Assembly (NCBI RefSeq): GCF_024692365.1
Contig: NZ_JAILMR010000052.1
Span: 37,142-101,141, forward strand
DNA from: Ruminococcus sp.
Lineage (GTDB): Bacteria; Bacillota; Clostridia; Oscillospirales; Ruminococcaceae
Direction of reading: 5' to 3'
Length of the DNA: 64,000 bases
Under the pieces are notes generated by a model that saw only the letters and a program-made list of their open reading frames with translations, made no database searches and had not been told where the DNA came from. Position 1 is the stretch's first letter; each line of letters starts with the position of its first letter. Of this stretch, positions 26,434 through 35,738 are shown piece after piece. Both the position numbers and the translations under genes were made by a program.

Positions 26434-27222
26434 ATGAAAAAGAAAACAGCATTGACCATTGCAGGAAGTGACTGCAGCGGAGGCGCCGGTATTCAGGCTG
26501 ATCTGAAAACAATGACCATGAACGGTGTATACGCCATGAGCGCAATCACCGCACTTACTGCCCAGAATACTACAGGCGTAACAGGGATACTCGAATCCAC
26601 TCCCGAATTTTTACAGCAGCAGATAGATGCTATATTCGAGGACATCTTCCCCGATGCAGTAAAAGTCGGCATGGTATCAACGGTCAGCCTTATCCGTGTG
26701 ATCGCGGAAAGACTTGAACACTACAAGGCAAAAAATATCGTAGTCGATCCCGTTATGGTAGCTACAAGCGGCGCTAAGCTGATCGATGACAGCGCTATCG
26801 AAGAGCTGAAAAAGAGCCTTCTTCCCAAAGCCTGCGTCATCACACCCAATATCCCAGAAGCAGAAGTTCTTGCCGATATGAAGATCACCTGCGAAGATGA
26901 GATGGTGGCAGCCGCAAAGCTTATCCATGAGAAGTTCGGCTGTGCTGTACTCTGCAAGGGCGGACACGCCATCAACGATGCAAACGATCTGCTTTACAAT
27001 GCAGATGGTGCAAAGTGGTTCAGGGGCAAGAGGATAGATAATCCAAACACCCACGGCACGGGCTGTACACTTTCAAGTGCCATAGCTGCAAATCTTGCCA
27101 AGGGCGAGAGCCTTGAAAAGGCAGTTGAGAACGCTAAGAACTACATTTCGGGAGCACTTGCGGCACAGCTTGACCTAGGAAAAGGCAGCGGTCCTATGGA
27201 TCACGCATTTATATTGAATTAA
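26434..27222 (+). CDS. thiD: Hydroxymethylpyrimidine/phosphomethylpyrimidine kinase
   Basis: The 262-residue ribokinase-fold enzyme phosphorylates HMP and HMP-P to the pyrophosphate used by ThiE. Motifs seen are TIAGSDCSGGAGIQADLKT at the N-terminus, the PDAVKVGMVS and VVDPVMVATSG segments, ITPNIPEAEVL, VLCKGGHA and the catalytic anion hole NTHGTGCTLSSAI. AAAGGAG precedes the ATG. It lies downstream of the decamer array with a leader hairpin, so its expression could differ from thiM-thiE. Confidence 0.96.
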   Translation: MKKKTALTIAGSDCSGGAGIQADLKTMTMNGVYAMSAITALTAQNTTGVTGILESTPEFLQQQIDAIFEDIFPDAVKVGMVSTVSLIRVIAERLEHYKAKNIVVDPVMVATSGAKLIDDSAIEELKKSLLPKACVITPNIPEAEVLADMKITCEDEMVAAAKLIHEKFGCAVLCKGGHAINDANDLLYNADGAKWFRGKRIDNPNTHGTGCTLSSAIAANLAKGESLEKAVENAKNYISGALAAQLDLGKGSGPMDHAFILN

Positions 27223-27243
27223 GATCACATGGAGGAATACACA

Positions 27244-27948
27244 ATGGAAAACATCAAGCAGAAATTTGACGGTTATGCAGATCAGTACGATCTGTGGTTC
27301 AAGGAGAACTCCAACCTTTTTGAGAGCGAACTGAGACTCTTCAAAAAGGTGCTGGGTGACTATTCAGGCAAGAAAATGTTATCGGTAGGATGCGGCAGTG
27401 GTCTTTTTGAGAGCTTCATCGACAGCTCGAACATCGAGGGTATCGAGCCTTCAAAGGATATGGGACAGATAGCTGAAAAGCGCGGCGTCAACGTTATTTG
27501 CTACGGACTTATCGAGGATATCGACCTGCCCGAAAACAAGTATGATATCATTTATTTCAACGGCAGCTCCAGCTATATGGAAGACCTCACACCCGTATAC
27601 AAAAAGAGCCTTGCAGCCATTAAAGAGGGCGGCAAGCTGATCCTTCTCGATGTACCAAAGGAGAGCGCATTCGGCTTTATGTATCTGCTTGGCAAGAGCC
27701 TTGGAACTTATGACCACGAGTACCTCAACGGAACCATGCCCGGACTTCCCTACCCCATCGAACTGGCTTCTTCGGGCGTATGGCATTCAACAGAGGAGAA
27801 GATAAACGTTCTGAAAGAACTGGGTATAACAAAATTCTCCTTCTATCAGACCCTTGTGAAGAACCCCATGTACACCAATGAAGAACCCGAGGAAGTTTCC
27901 GAGGGCTACAAGAGCGGCGGATATGTTGCTATAATCGCTGAAAAATAA
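27244..27948 (+). CDS. Class I SAM-dependent methyltransferase in the thiamine operon
   Basis: The 234-residue protein has the SAM-binding motif I LSVGCGSGLFE, the acidic motif II GIEPSKDM, and post-motif segments DIIYFNGSS and IKEGGKLILLDVP. Its substrate is not recognisable. Position between thiD and tenA (gaps of 21 and 9 bases) suggests a role in salvage or detoxification of a thiamine-related compound, but this is inference. ATG 27244 was chosen because GGAGG lies 8 bases upstream; an ATG at 27229 overlaps that site. Confidence 0.85.
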   Translation: MENIKQKFDGYADQYDLWFKENSNLFESELRLFKKVLGDYSGKKMLSVGCGSGLFESFIDSSNIEGIEPSKDMGQIAEKRGVNVICYGLIEDIDLPENKYDIIYFNGSSSYMEDLTPVYKKSLAAIKEGGKLILLDVPKESAFGFMYLLGKSLGTYDHEYLNGTMPGLPYPIELASSGVWHSTEEKINVLKELGITKFSFYQTLVKNPMYTNEEPEEVSEGYKSGGYVAIIAEK

Positions 27949-27957
27949 GAGGTCAAT

Positions 27958-28620
27958 ATGTCGAAGCTATCCGAAAAATTATATGAAAGAGCTGTGTCAC
28001 TGTGGGACAAGGAATCGGAAAATGAATTCGTTGCCGCAATGGCTGAGGGAACTCTTGACGAGGAAAAGTACCGCGCCTATATGCTTCAGGACTATTTTTA
28101 TCTGATAGACTATATCGATATACTGGAATGGATGCACGGTCAGGCTGAGGATGCGGAAGTTGCAGAGTTCCTGAAAAATGCCGCCGACAGCACACGGTAT
28201 GAAAAGGACACTGTCCATATCCCCAACATGAAAAAACTGGGCATTACCGATGAGGAGATAAGCAGCGGTACAAAAGCCCCTGACAGCGCGGAATACCTGA
28301 ACTATATGATGGGCAAAGCCCGTGAAAGCCTGGTATGCGGTATTACAGCCCTTTTACAGTGTTCATGGAGCTATGCCTACATCGCAAAGAAAGTTTCTGA
28401 CAGGTACGGTGACAAGCTTAAAAGCTCACCTTATTCGGAATGGTTCAGCGCATACACATCTGACGAATATCAGGAAGCAAATCAGCGCTGGATAGATATC
28501 GTTGACCGTACAGCCGCCGATATCACACCTGACGTTGAAGAAGAGCTTTGCGTAATATTTGAAAAATGTGCTCATTATGAAAACTGCTTCTGGAATATAT
28601 TTATTTCGGTCAAACCATAA
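27958..28620 (+). CDS. tenA: TenA family aminopyrimidine aminohydrolase
   Basis: The 220-residue all-helical protein matches TenA (thiaminase II), which hydrolyses aminopyrimidines from degraded thiamine to regenerate HMP. The N-terminal AYMLQDYFYLIDY segment, a central Cys in ALLQCSWSYAYIAKKV (the position of the nucleophilic Cys in TenA-C enzymes) and the C-terminal YENCFWNIF with the conserved Glu are present. It closes the thiamine operon and is followed by a strong terminator. Together with ThiM and ThiD it indicates salvage of both thiamine halves. Confidence 0.93.
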   Translation: MSKLSEKLYERAVSLWDKESENEFVAAMAEGTLDEEKYRAYMLQDYFYLIDYIDILEWMHGQAEDAEVAEFLKNAADSTRYEKDTVHIPNMKKLGITDEEISSGTKAPDSAEYLNYMMGKARESLVCGITALLQCSWSYAYIAKKVSDRYGDKLKSSPYSEWFSAYTSDEYQEANQRWIDIVDRTAADITPDVEEELCVIFEKCAHYENCFWNIFISVKP

Positions 28621-28632
28621 GAACAGACCCTA

Positions 28633-28667
28633 AGCTGTGGAGCGAACAAACGCTCCGCAGCTTTTTT
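28633..28667 (+). terminator. Terminator of the thiamine operon
   Basis: AGCTGTGGAGCG and CGCTCCGCAGCT pair over 12 positions with a 6-base loop, followed by six T residues. Confidence 0.9.
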
Positions 28668-28809
28668 CACGACATTCCACGTTATCAAAATAAACGCTCC
28701 ATATGAAACATTTTGTAAAATTATTGATAATTCTATGAATTGTTATTATATTCAATCAATTTTTACCTAAGATACTTAAAATGTTTAAACTGTTAATCGA
28801 TTACATAAA

Positions 28810-28838
28810 TTGACAAAATACAAATTTCGTTGTATAAT
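28810..28838 (+). promoter_or_regulatory. Promoter of the GH26 mannanase gene
   Basis: A consensus TTGACA and TATAAT are separated by 17 bases, about 65 bases before the gene. The leader is very AT-rich. Confidence 0.8.
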
Positions 28839-28903
28839 ACAAAAAAAGAGGCAATCATAACAATTTTTTATTGTTATTATTATTTTAATGGAGGATATAT
28901 GTC

Positions 28904-30799
28904 ATGAAAAACAATCTTAAAAAGGCTGTTTCAGCTTTGGCAGTATGCGCAGTCGCTTCTGCCTCAATGTCATCAGTAATGCCGCTGGGTGCGGCAGCAG
29001 CAGGTTCTTCTGCTGACACTTTCCCGTTCGTTATCGAAGCCGAGAACATGAAAGGTGCATCGGTGTGGACTGCGAACTACGGTCCGTCACCAAAGAACAC
29101 TTCAGGTGAAGGATTTTTCTACCTGACAAACAGCGCCGGTTCTTTCACTGTGAATGTTCCCGAGGACGGTATGTACACGATAACCGCAAGATGCGCACAG
29201 GTACTCAGTCAGGACGGCAGAATGCAGACAGTTGTTGTCAACGGCATCAAATGCTCGAAAAATATGCCTTACTCCGAGGAATGGACTGATCTGAGCTTCG
29301 GCAGTTTCCGACTTCACAAAGGTGTGAACACCATTGAGTTCGTATGCGAATACGGCTACATGGCTATCGACAAGGTAACTGTAAGCGCTACACCCAAGCA
29401 CGATTATTCTATCGCAACCGATGAACTCACCGACAAGAAAGCTACTCCCGAAGCCAAGGCGCTGATGAAGTACCTCAAGAGCGTTTACGGAAGCCATATA
29501 ATCGCAGGTCAGCAGGAGATATACGGCGGCGGTCACAGCAATAACTACGAATGGGAAAATGAATATCTTAAAGACCTGACAGGTAAAGTACCTGCTATCA
29601 GGGGCGTAGATTTCATGAACTACAATCCGCTGTACGGCTGGGATGACGGCACTACCGAGCGCTGCATCGAGTGGGCTACCAAGAAAAACGGTATCATCAC
29701 AGCTTCGTGGCACATAAATATCCCCAAGGATTTTGACAACTACGTTCTCGGTGAGCCTTTGGGCTGGCAGCAGTGCAGCTACAAGAATTATCAGAGCGGC
29801 GAGGGCTCGATGAGCTTTGATACAAGAAACGTTGTCGTAAAGGGTACCAAGGAATACGATTATTTCCAGCTAGCTATTAAGGACCTTGCCGAACAGCTGC
29901 TGAAGCTTCAGGACGCAGGTGTACCCGTTATCTGGAGACCTCTGCACGAAGCACAGGGCAATGAGGGCAACTACTCCGACGGAACTGCATGGTTCTGGTG
30001 GGGCGACAGGGGCGCTGAGACCTACAAGGAGATCTGGAAACTGCTGTATAAGACACTTACCGAGGAATACGGTCTGCATAACCTCATCTGGGAATACAAC
30101 AGCTATGACTATACAAATTCAGCAACATGGTATCCCGGTGATGAGTATGTTGATATCGTAGCTTACGACAAATACAACGTTGAATACAACCGCGGCGACG
30201 GAAAGACAAGCGGCCCCAATCTTCTGGCTATACCTGCAAAATTCGATTCGCTGTATGCGCTGACAAACGGCAAGAAGATGGTGGCTATGGCTGAAAACGA
30301 CACTATCCCCGCTGTTGATAATCTTGTAGTTGAGGACGCAGGCTGGCTGTACTTCTGCCCCTGGTATGACGGCGGCGAAGACGGCGGTGTGCCTTTCCTT
30401 GGACCCAAGTATCAGGATATGGACGAGCTGAAAAAGATCTACCAGAGCGATTACTGCATTACTCTTGATGAACTGCCTGTTGATCTTTATACAAACGGCG
30501 GCAACAGCGATCCTCAGGAAGTTACCTATCCTACAAACATCAAGGTTAATTACAGCTCGAAGTATCACCAGGTTCAGTTTGTCTGGGATAAGGTCAAGGG
30601 TGCTGACAAGTACGGTATCGCTGTATACCTTGCAGGCAAGTGGAGAGTCCAGACTTCAAACATTACAACAAACAGCTATGTAACTCCAAAGAACCTGACT
30701 CCAGGCATGAGCTACAAGGTGGCTATCGCTGCAAGAATTAACGGCAAGTGGGATACCGCTAACGCTATCAAGAACGCTGTACAGGTTACTGTTAAGTAA
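28904..30799 (+). CDS. Secreted endo-beta-mannanase: signal peptide, CBM35, GH26, fibronectin III-like domain
   Basis: The 631-residue protein has a signal peptide (positive start, hydrophobic core, ending near GAAAAG). A CBM35-like module follows at about 40-165, starting FVIEAENMKG and ending near MAIDKVTVS. The GH26 domain covers about 170-525, with the acid/base Glu in WRPLHEAQG and the nucleophile Glu in MVAMAENDTIP. A C-terminal beta-sandwich of about 90 residues resembles fibronectin type III. No dockerin or sortase motif is visible, so it is probably released or held by carbohydrate binding. It should cleave beta-1,4-mannans such as galactomannan. GGAGG precedes the ATG, and a single promoter and terminator enclose the gene. 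Confidence 0.92.
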   Translation: MKNNLKKAVSALAVCAVASASMSSVMPLGAAAAGSSADTFPFVIEAENMKGASVWTANYGPSPKNTSGEGFFYLTNSAGSFTVNVPEDGMYTITARCAQVLSQDGRMQTVVVNGIKCSKNMPYSEEWTDLSFGSFRLHKGVNTIEFVCEYGYMAIDKVTVSATPKHDYSIATDELTDKKATPEAKALMKYLKSVYGSHIIAGQQEIYGGGHSNNYEWENEYLKDLTGKVPAIRGVDFMNYNPLYGWDDGTTERCIEWATKKNGIITASWHINIPKDFDNYVLGEPLGWQQCSYKNYQSGEGSMSFDTRNVVVKGTKEYDYFQLAIKDLAEQLLKLQDAGVPVIWRPLHEAQGNEGNYSDGTAWFWWGDRGAETYKEIWKLLYKTLTEEYGLHNLIWEYNSYDYTNSATWYPGDEYVDIVAYDKYNVEYNRGDGKTSGPNLLAIPAKFDSLYALTNGKKMVAMAENDTIPAVDNLVVEDAGWLYFCPWYDGGEDGGVPFLGPKYQDMDELKKIYQSDYCITLDELPVDLYTNGGNSDPQEVTYPTNIKVNYSSKYHQVQFVWDKVKGADKYGIAVYLAGKWRVQTSNITTNSYVTPKNLTPGMSYKVAIAARINGKWDTANAIKNAVQVTVK

Positions 30800-30830
30800 T
30801 AGCTGTGTCAGAGGAATATCAATAGTTTAA

Positions 30831-30867
30831 AAAATACGGGACGGCCGCTTTGGTCGTCCCGTATTTT
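30831..30867. terminator. Bidirectional terminator between the GH26 and HD-GYP genes
   Basis: AAAATACGGGACG and CGTCCCGTATTTT are perfect 13-bp inverted repeats. With A and T runs on either side, the hairpin can end transcription from both converging genes. Confidence 0.88.
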
Positions 30868-30871
30868 ATGT

Positions 30872-33121
30872 TTATTGAAGTGCATTTCTTTTAATTCGGA
30901 TATTTGAGATAGCGCACTGGTCTCCCGTGAGGGCAAGATAAAGATCAGATGTGCCGTCGCGGATAGTTGTTACGCTGTGCAGAGATATTCCAAGATTCTC
31001 GGTGTGCATGGTAACCTTGTTGCCCGAACGTTTGATGGTCACGGTGCAGTCGATACCCTGCTTGTTCTTTTCAAGCCATTTTGTCCAGCCAACAAAGTCA
31101 TCGGTCTGTTTAACATCGATATGATTATCGGCATCTTCTGCTGAATCCCAGTTTTCTCCGTTGAGCTTCAAAAGCAGGTACTCGCGGTAGCCGCTGCCGT
31201 TGGTAAGACCGTCAGCTGATGAAAAGATACAGAGGTAGGGGCAATGCCATACCAGACGTGCTGTGTTATAACTCATGGAGTGGAAGGTCAGTGTCATGCC
31301 ATCAAGTATCGGTATACCCTGCGAACTTGATTCTCTGGGTCCATCGACTTCAAGATTCGGGATATCACCAACGGGCTGATCTTTGGTATAGCAGATCTCC
31401 TCGGCAATACGTGGGATAGCATCAGCTGGAAACTCTTTTTCATCTGTTTCGATGTTGATATTGTGTATCTCGCAATGCTCACCGCTTATGGATATATGGG
31501 CGTAACGCGCCGTATCGGGGAGGGCAAGAACAACTTCAAAGACCTTGGAGGGAGTGGTTGCTATCAGCATCACATGATCCCTGTTGCGGACAACTGCGAT
31601 CTTGTAGTGCCGTTCGCTCTTGTCATCGGCTTTATTTTCGGTACTGCCGATCATTCTGAAATGGTGCTTTCTTACACCATCGGAAGTAACAGTTCCGTCA
31701 AGCTTTATCCTTGCATATTCATAATAGAGAATATCCTTGTTTTTTTCTTCACCCAGATGAACTCTGCCGTCCAGCGAATCAAAAATTATTATGGTCGGGA
31801 TACATTCATCTACGGGAACACCTTTATCGGGCAGACTGCAGAAACTGACCACAGCTTTCTTTTTGGTGATGACGACGCCATCTGTACAGCTGTCGTAGAC
31901 CTTTTCGCTGTGTATGCCCAGGGTAGCCGTCATGTTTGAACCCGACCTTCTCTCCTGCATTTCGTATTCGCTGTCAAGGTCGATAAGGCGTATCATTATC
32001 TTGGCGAATTCAGGATCGAACTGAGTTCTCATACCCTTTACAAGTTCTTCGCGGACGATATGCTGAGGTATGGCATCACGGTAGCTACGCTTTGAAGTCA
32101 TAGCGTCATAGGCATCGGCTACGGCGATTATCCTTGCGGTCTCGGGGATATCTGTTCCTTTAAGGCGCATCGGATATCCTTTGCCGTCATATCTTTCATG
32201 ATGGTACATCGCACCTGTCACGAGGTAGGGACATTCGTGAATGCTTTCAAGTATCTGTGCACCCAGTGCGGGGTGCTGTTTGATTATCTCATATTCTTCG
32301 TCGGTAAGTCTGCCGACCTTATTGATAATATCACTGGGGATACCTATTTTGCCAACGTCATGCAGAAGTGCGGTAAAGTATATCTCTTCACACTCTTTCC
32401 AACTTTTGCCGTATTCCTGAGCTATCTTCTTTGAGTACTCGGCAACTCTGGAAGAATGACCGTGGGTGTAAGTATCCTTTGCATCTATCGCGTTTACCAG
32501 AGCAGTTGCTGTCTGCTCGAACATACGATGCATGGTCTTGTTTTCTTCTTCCTTGCTGAAAAGAGTACTCTGAAAAACTATCAGTATATAGATGATGCTT
32601 CCCACGATGAAAAATGCGGCGATGGTATCAAAATAGTTTCCCGCTCTGGAATAGTTTGTCACAAATTCAGGGAAAAGATAACCTATCGTCCATGTTACCA
32701 ACATGACAACTGCATTGAGTATCAGCATGACTATCCTGAATCTGCCTTCGAGGATAAGGGCTATGTATATCGTGCCAAGCAGAAGCCATATTGGCGCGCC
32801 GCCTGCTTCTCCGCCGTTTGTGAAAAACATAGCGGGCAGGAAGATGAACACGAGTATGAAAGAAATCACTTTTCTGGCTCGGTCTATCTGATGTTTTCGT
32901 ATTGCAACGCTTACATAGATGAAGAAAAATATTGTTCCGACAATGGTGGAGATCGTAGCAGAAAGCGGCTCATGCATAGCTAACCCGCAGGGCACTGCCG
33001 CCAAAAGTGCGAAAAGCACAATGGCTGAAAACAGCAGAAATGAACGCTTCTTTATATCAATAGATGAATCATACACATATTGGTACAAATAATCCATATT
33101 ATTTTTTATTTTTTTAATCAT
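30872..33121 (-). CDS. Membrane HD-GYP phosphodiesterase with two C-terminal beta-rich repeats (protein 1)
   Basis: The 749-residue protein has about six membrane segments (25-190), an HD-GYP domain (about 200-385; HDVGKIGIP near 254-262 and HHERYDGKGYP near 307-317) and a long C-terminal region. HD-GYP domains hydrolyse cyclic di-GMP. The C-terminal part contains two related units of about 150 residues that end ISGEHCEIHNINIET and LTGDQCAISNIRIKR. The same pair occurs in the neighbouring protein at 33364-35715. Start ATG 33121 has GAGGGAG upstream; ATG 33163 has no ribosome binding site. It has its own promoter and converges on the GH26 gene. Confidence 0.85.
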   Translation of the reverse strand: MIKKIKNNMDYLYQYVYDSSIDIKKRSFLLFSAIVLFALLAAVPCGLAMHEPLSATISTIVGTIFFFIYVSVAIRKHQIDRARKVISFILVFIFLPAMFFTNGGEAGGAPIWLLLGTIYIALILEGRFRIVMLILNAVVMLVTWTIGYLFPEFVTNYSRAGNYFDTIAAFFIVGSIIYILIVFQSTLFSKEEENKTMHRMFEQTATALVNAIDAKDTYTHGHSSRVAEYSKKIAQEYGKSWKECEEIYFTALLHDVGKIGIPSDIINKVGRLTDEEYEIIKQHPALGAQILESIHECPYLVTGAMYHHERYDGKGYPMRLKGTDIPETARIIAVADAYDAMTSKRSYRDAIPQHIVREELVKGMRTQFDPEFAKIMIRLIDLDSEYEMQERRSGSNMTATLGIHSEKVYDSCTDGVVITKKKAVVSFCSLPDKGVPVDECIPTIIIFDSLDGRVHLGEEKNKDILYYEYARIKLDGTVTSDGVRKHHFRMIGSTENKADDKSERHYKIAVVRNRDHVMLIATTPSKVFEVVLALPDTARYAHISISGEHCEIHNINIETDEKEFPADAIPRIAEEICYTKDQPVGDIPNLEVDGPRESSSQGIPILDGMTLTFHSMSYNTARLVWHCPYLCIFSSADGLTNGSGYREYLLLKLNGENWDSAEDADNHIDVKQTDDFVGWTKWLEKNKQGIDCTVTIKRSGNKVTMHTENLGISLHSVTTIRDGTSDLYLALTGDQCAISNIRIKRNALQ

Positions 33122-33221
33122 ACCATTCTCCCTCACAGAAAGACTGTCTGATTTTTGAGCCATGATGCGTACTTAGATGAACTTCTGTAGGGTTAGGCAC
33201 ACCATATTACTCATCGATATA

Positions 33222-33250
33222 ATTATAACATATTCTTGACATATTATCAA
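33222..33250 (-). promoter_or_regulatory. Promoter of HD-GYP gene 1
   Basis: On the minus strand, TTGATA and TATAAT are separated by 17 bases, about 100 bases before ATG 33121. Confidence 0.65.
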
Positions 33251-33312
33251 TACTTTTTTGAAAAAAATATAAAATAATCATTAATACGCCTATACTCCCC
33301 TATTATGAAAAT

Positions 33313-33354
33313 TTCACAGAAAAAGGTCTGCACCGTTTTTCGGAACAGACCTTT
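33313..33354 (-). terminator. Terminator of the three-gene HD-GYP/histidine kinase operon
   Basis: On the minus strand AAAGGTCTG, with an inner CCG, pairs with CGG and CAGACCTTT, and TTTCTG follows. It begins 10 bases after the stop of HD-GYP gene 2. Confidence 0.8.
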
Positions 33355-33363
33355 CTGCTATAT

Positions 33364-35715
33364 TTACAAGAATCTTATATCGGTAAGTGCAACCTGATCG
33401 CCTGTCAGTGCGGCATAGACTTTTGCTGAGTGATCTACTGTTGTAACACACTCTATCTCTATGCCGAGGTTGTTCGTCCTGACGATGACCTTGTTATCCC
33501 TGCGCTCAAAGAACACTTCACACTCCATACCCTTTCGATTATTCTCTTTCCAGTTTTCCCAGCCTGGAAAATCATCGTGCTTTTTAACGACAAAGCTGTT
33601 CTGACCAAGGCTGTTTATTTCCTCGTTTTCGCCGTTGAGTTTAATAAGGGCATATTCATGATAATTAGCACCGCCTACTGTACCGTCATCGGAATAGAAC
33701 AGCACCACGTAGGGACAATGCCAGATGAGATTCGCACCGGGCAGACTCATGGAATGGAAAGCCAGCCTGAATTTGCGGTCTATCTCGATACCCTCGGTGG
33801 ATACAGACCTTGTTCGGTCTATCTGGATATTTTTCAAGTCGGATTCAAGATGGTCGGTATAGCTGATAGTTTTGGCTATCCGCGGGATATCACCCTCGGA
33901 GACAGTAAAGCCCGTTGTTTCGACTTTGATATCATTGATATCACAATGTTCGCCTGTAATGCCTATGTACGCCGACCTTGAACCGTCGGGCAGGGCGATT
34001 ATTATCTCCTTGGTAAGTTCGGGACTGCCCATAACAAGGCGTATGTGGTCTTCATACTTAGCTGCCGTCACATTATACCCGCTTCCGCCTGTTTTGATCT
34101 TTTTATCAAGCTTTGTGACTTCTATCCTGCGGGTGCCTGTAGATATCATATGTTCATCGAACCAGAATTCACCATACTCAAAGTAGTGATACTCCCTGAT
34201 TGTCTTCTCGTCACTATGTACGCGGTCATCAAAAGAATCAAACAGGATTATTGAAGGTGCGCTGAATATGTTCTCACCGCTCTTGTTCGGCACACAATCA
34301 AAGCTGATTATCTTTGTATCATTTTCAACGGATATGCCAAGAGAGATATTGTCGCGGTATTCGCCGCATGACAAGGAAGTTTCCATGACAGGTCTGCGGT
34401 CGTTATCATCGCTTTTAATGTTCTTATCGATTATCTTGACCATTATCTCCGCAAAGGCGGGGTCGAACTGTTCACCCGAACCTTTTACAAAGGCTTCACG
34501 GGCAACAAAATCAGGGCGTGCACCGCGGTACCTTTTCTTTGCTGTCATGGTTACATAGGCATCGGCAACAGCTACTATCCTCGCTATCTCGGGGATATCA
34601 CTGCCTTTCAGACCGTCGGGGTAGCCTGTGCCGTTGTACCTTTCGTGGCTGTAATAGGCGGCTATACTGAGATACGGATATTCGGTTATGCTTGAAAGAA
34701 TCTCTCTGCCGATGAGAGGCTTTTGTCTTATCAGTTCATAGTCTTCTTCGTTAGGTGAAGGGTTGTTGATGACGCTGTCTGGTATGCCTATCAATCCGAC
34801 ATCATGAAGAAGTCCCGCATAGTAAACTTTTTCGCAATATTCATCGTTCTTTCCGCTCATCTTTGCGATAGTCCGAGCATATTCAGCCACACGAACAGCA
34901 CTGCCTTTAAGGTACTCGTCCTTCTTCTCGACTGCCGAAACAAAGGCTGTTGCCGTCTGGTCAAAAAGTTTCTGCATACGCTTTTGTTCGTCCTGCATAT
35001 ACTCTATCTCAAGTTCATGTACACGTTCAACAGTATCATTGATATCGATGTAAGTCGAGATATAAAGTGAAACCGATACCGCCACCATAGACATATTTAC
35101 AATCGAGATGCCGTATGTAAATATCTGCAAAATTCCGCATATTATGGGCACAAAGAGGTAAAGGGTCAGGGTGATGAACATCTGTGTGCTGAACAGGGCT
35201 TTGTGCTGTACGATGACCGTGTAAAGTATAACGGGAGCGACAACAGGCGTGATATACGCAATTAGGAAACCGCTACCCCTGTGATATAGGTTGTTCTCGT
35301 CAAAATAGTAGTAGAGGTTTGTCAGCGCAGATACGACGGCAAGTATCATTCCGATGACGGAAATAAAACCGACAGCTTTTATTCGCTTCGGAGTTGTTTC
35401 GACCTTGCCTTCTTCGATGAGTATACCATCAAGATACCTGTTAAAACCAAAGACTACCGCAGGTGTCAGGAAGAATACCATAAAGTTGCTGATTCGTACC
35501 ATGTAGTACGAAGTGTTACCATCGCATCCTGCGTAGATGTAGGCAAGCCTGTCAAACCAAAGCAGGAACAGCGCTAAAACTTCCATAAGGATTATATCCC
35601 GCTTACGTCGCTTGGTGATAGATCTTGTCAGCAGGAGAAGTCCGATGAGTATCCCGCAGGAACCGCACAGAAAAAGCATTATATTCAATTGATGCTCTCT
35701 TATAAGCCCGATCAT
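33364..35715 (-). CDS. Membrane HD-GYP phosphodiesterase with two C-terminal beta-rich repeats (protein 2)
   Basis: The 783-residue protein has about seven N-terminal membrane segments (to about 225), an HD-GYP domain (HDVGLIGIP, then SHERYNGTGYP, where the first His of HHE is Ser) and a C-terminal region with two related units. The units end ITGEHCDINDIKVET and LTGDQVALTDIRFL and share WHCPYVVLFYSDDG with protein 1. The domain order makes it a paralogue of protein 1 with a different membrane sensor. It follows the histidine kinase gene by 23 bases. Start ATG 35715 has AAGGAG 9 bases upstream; an in-frame TTG at 35724 abuts that site. Confidence 0.84.
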   Translation of the reverse strand: MIGLIREHQLNIMLFLCGSCGILIGLLLLTRSITKRRKRDIILMEVLALFLLWFDRLAYIYAGCDGNTSYYMVRISNFMVFFLTPAVVFGFNRYLDGILIEEGKVETTPKRIKAVGFISVIGMILAVVSALTNLYYYFDENNLYHRGSGFLIAYITPVVAPVILYTVIVQHKALFSTQMFITLTLYLFVPIICGILQIFTYGISIVNMSMVAVSVSLYISTYIDINDTVERVHELEIEYMQDEQKRMQKLFDQTATAFVSAVEKKDEYLKGSAVRVAEYARTIAKMSGKNDEYCEKVYYAGLLHDVGLIGIPDSVINNPSPNEEDYELIRQKPLIGREILSSITEYPYLSIAAYYSHERYNGTGYPDGLKGSDIPEIARIVAVADAYVTMTAKKRYRGARPDFVAREAFVKGSGEQFDPAFAEIMVKIIDKNIKSDDNDRRPVMETSLSCGEYRDNISLGISVENDTKIISFDCVPNKSGENIFSAPSIILFDSFDDRVHSDEKTIREYHYFEYGEFWFDEHMISTGTRRIEVTKLDKKIKTGGSGYNVTAAKYEDHIRLVMGSPELTKEIIIALPDGSRSAYIGITGEHCDINDIKVETTGFTVSEGDIPRIAKTISYTDHLESDLKNIQIDRTRSVSTEGIEIDRKFRLAFHSMSLPGANLIWHCPYVVLFYSDDGTVGGANYHEYALIKLNGENEEINSLGQNSFVVKKHDDFPGWENWKENNRKGMECEVFFERRDNKVIVRTNNLGIEIECVTTVDHSAKVYAALTGDQVALTDIRFL

Positions 35716-35738
35716 TTGATACAACTCCTTAGGATAGT

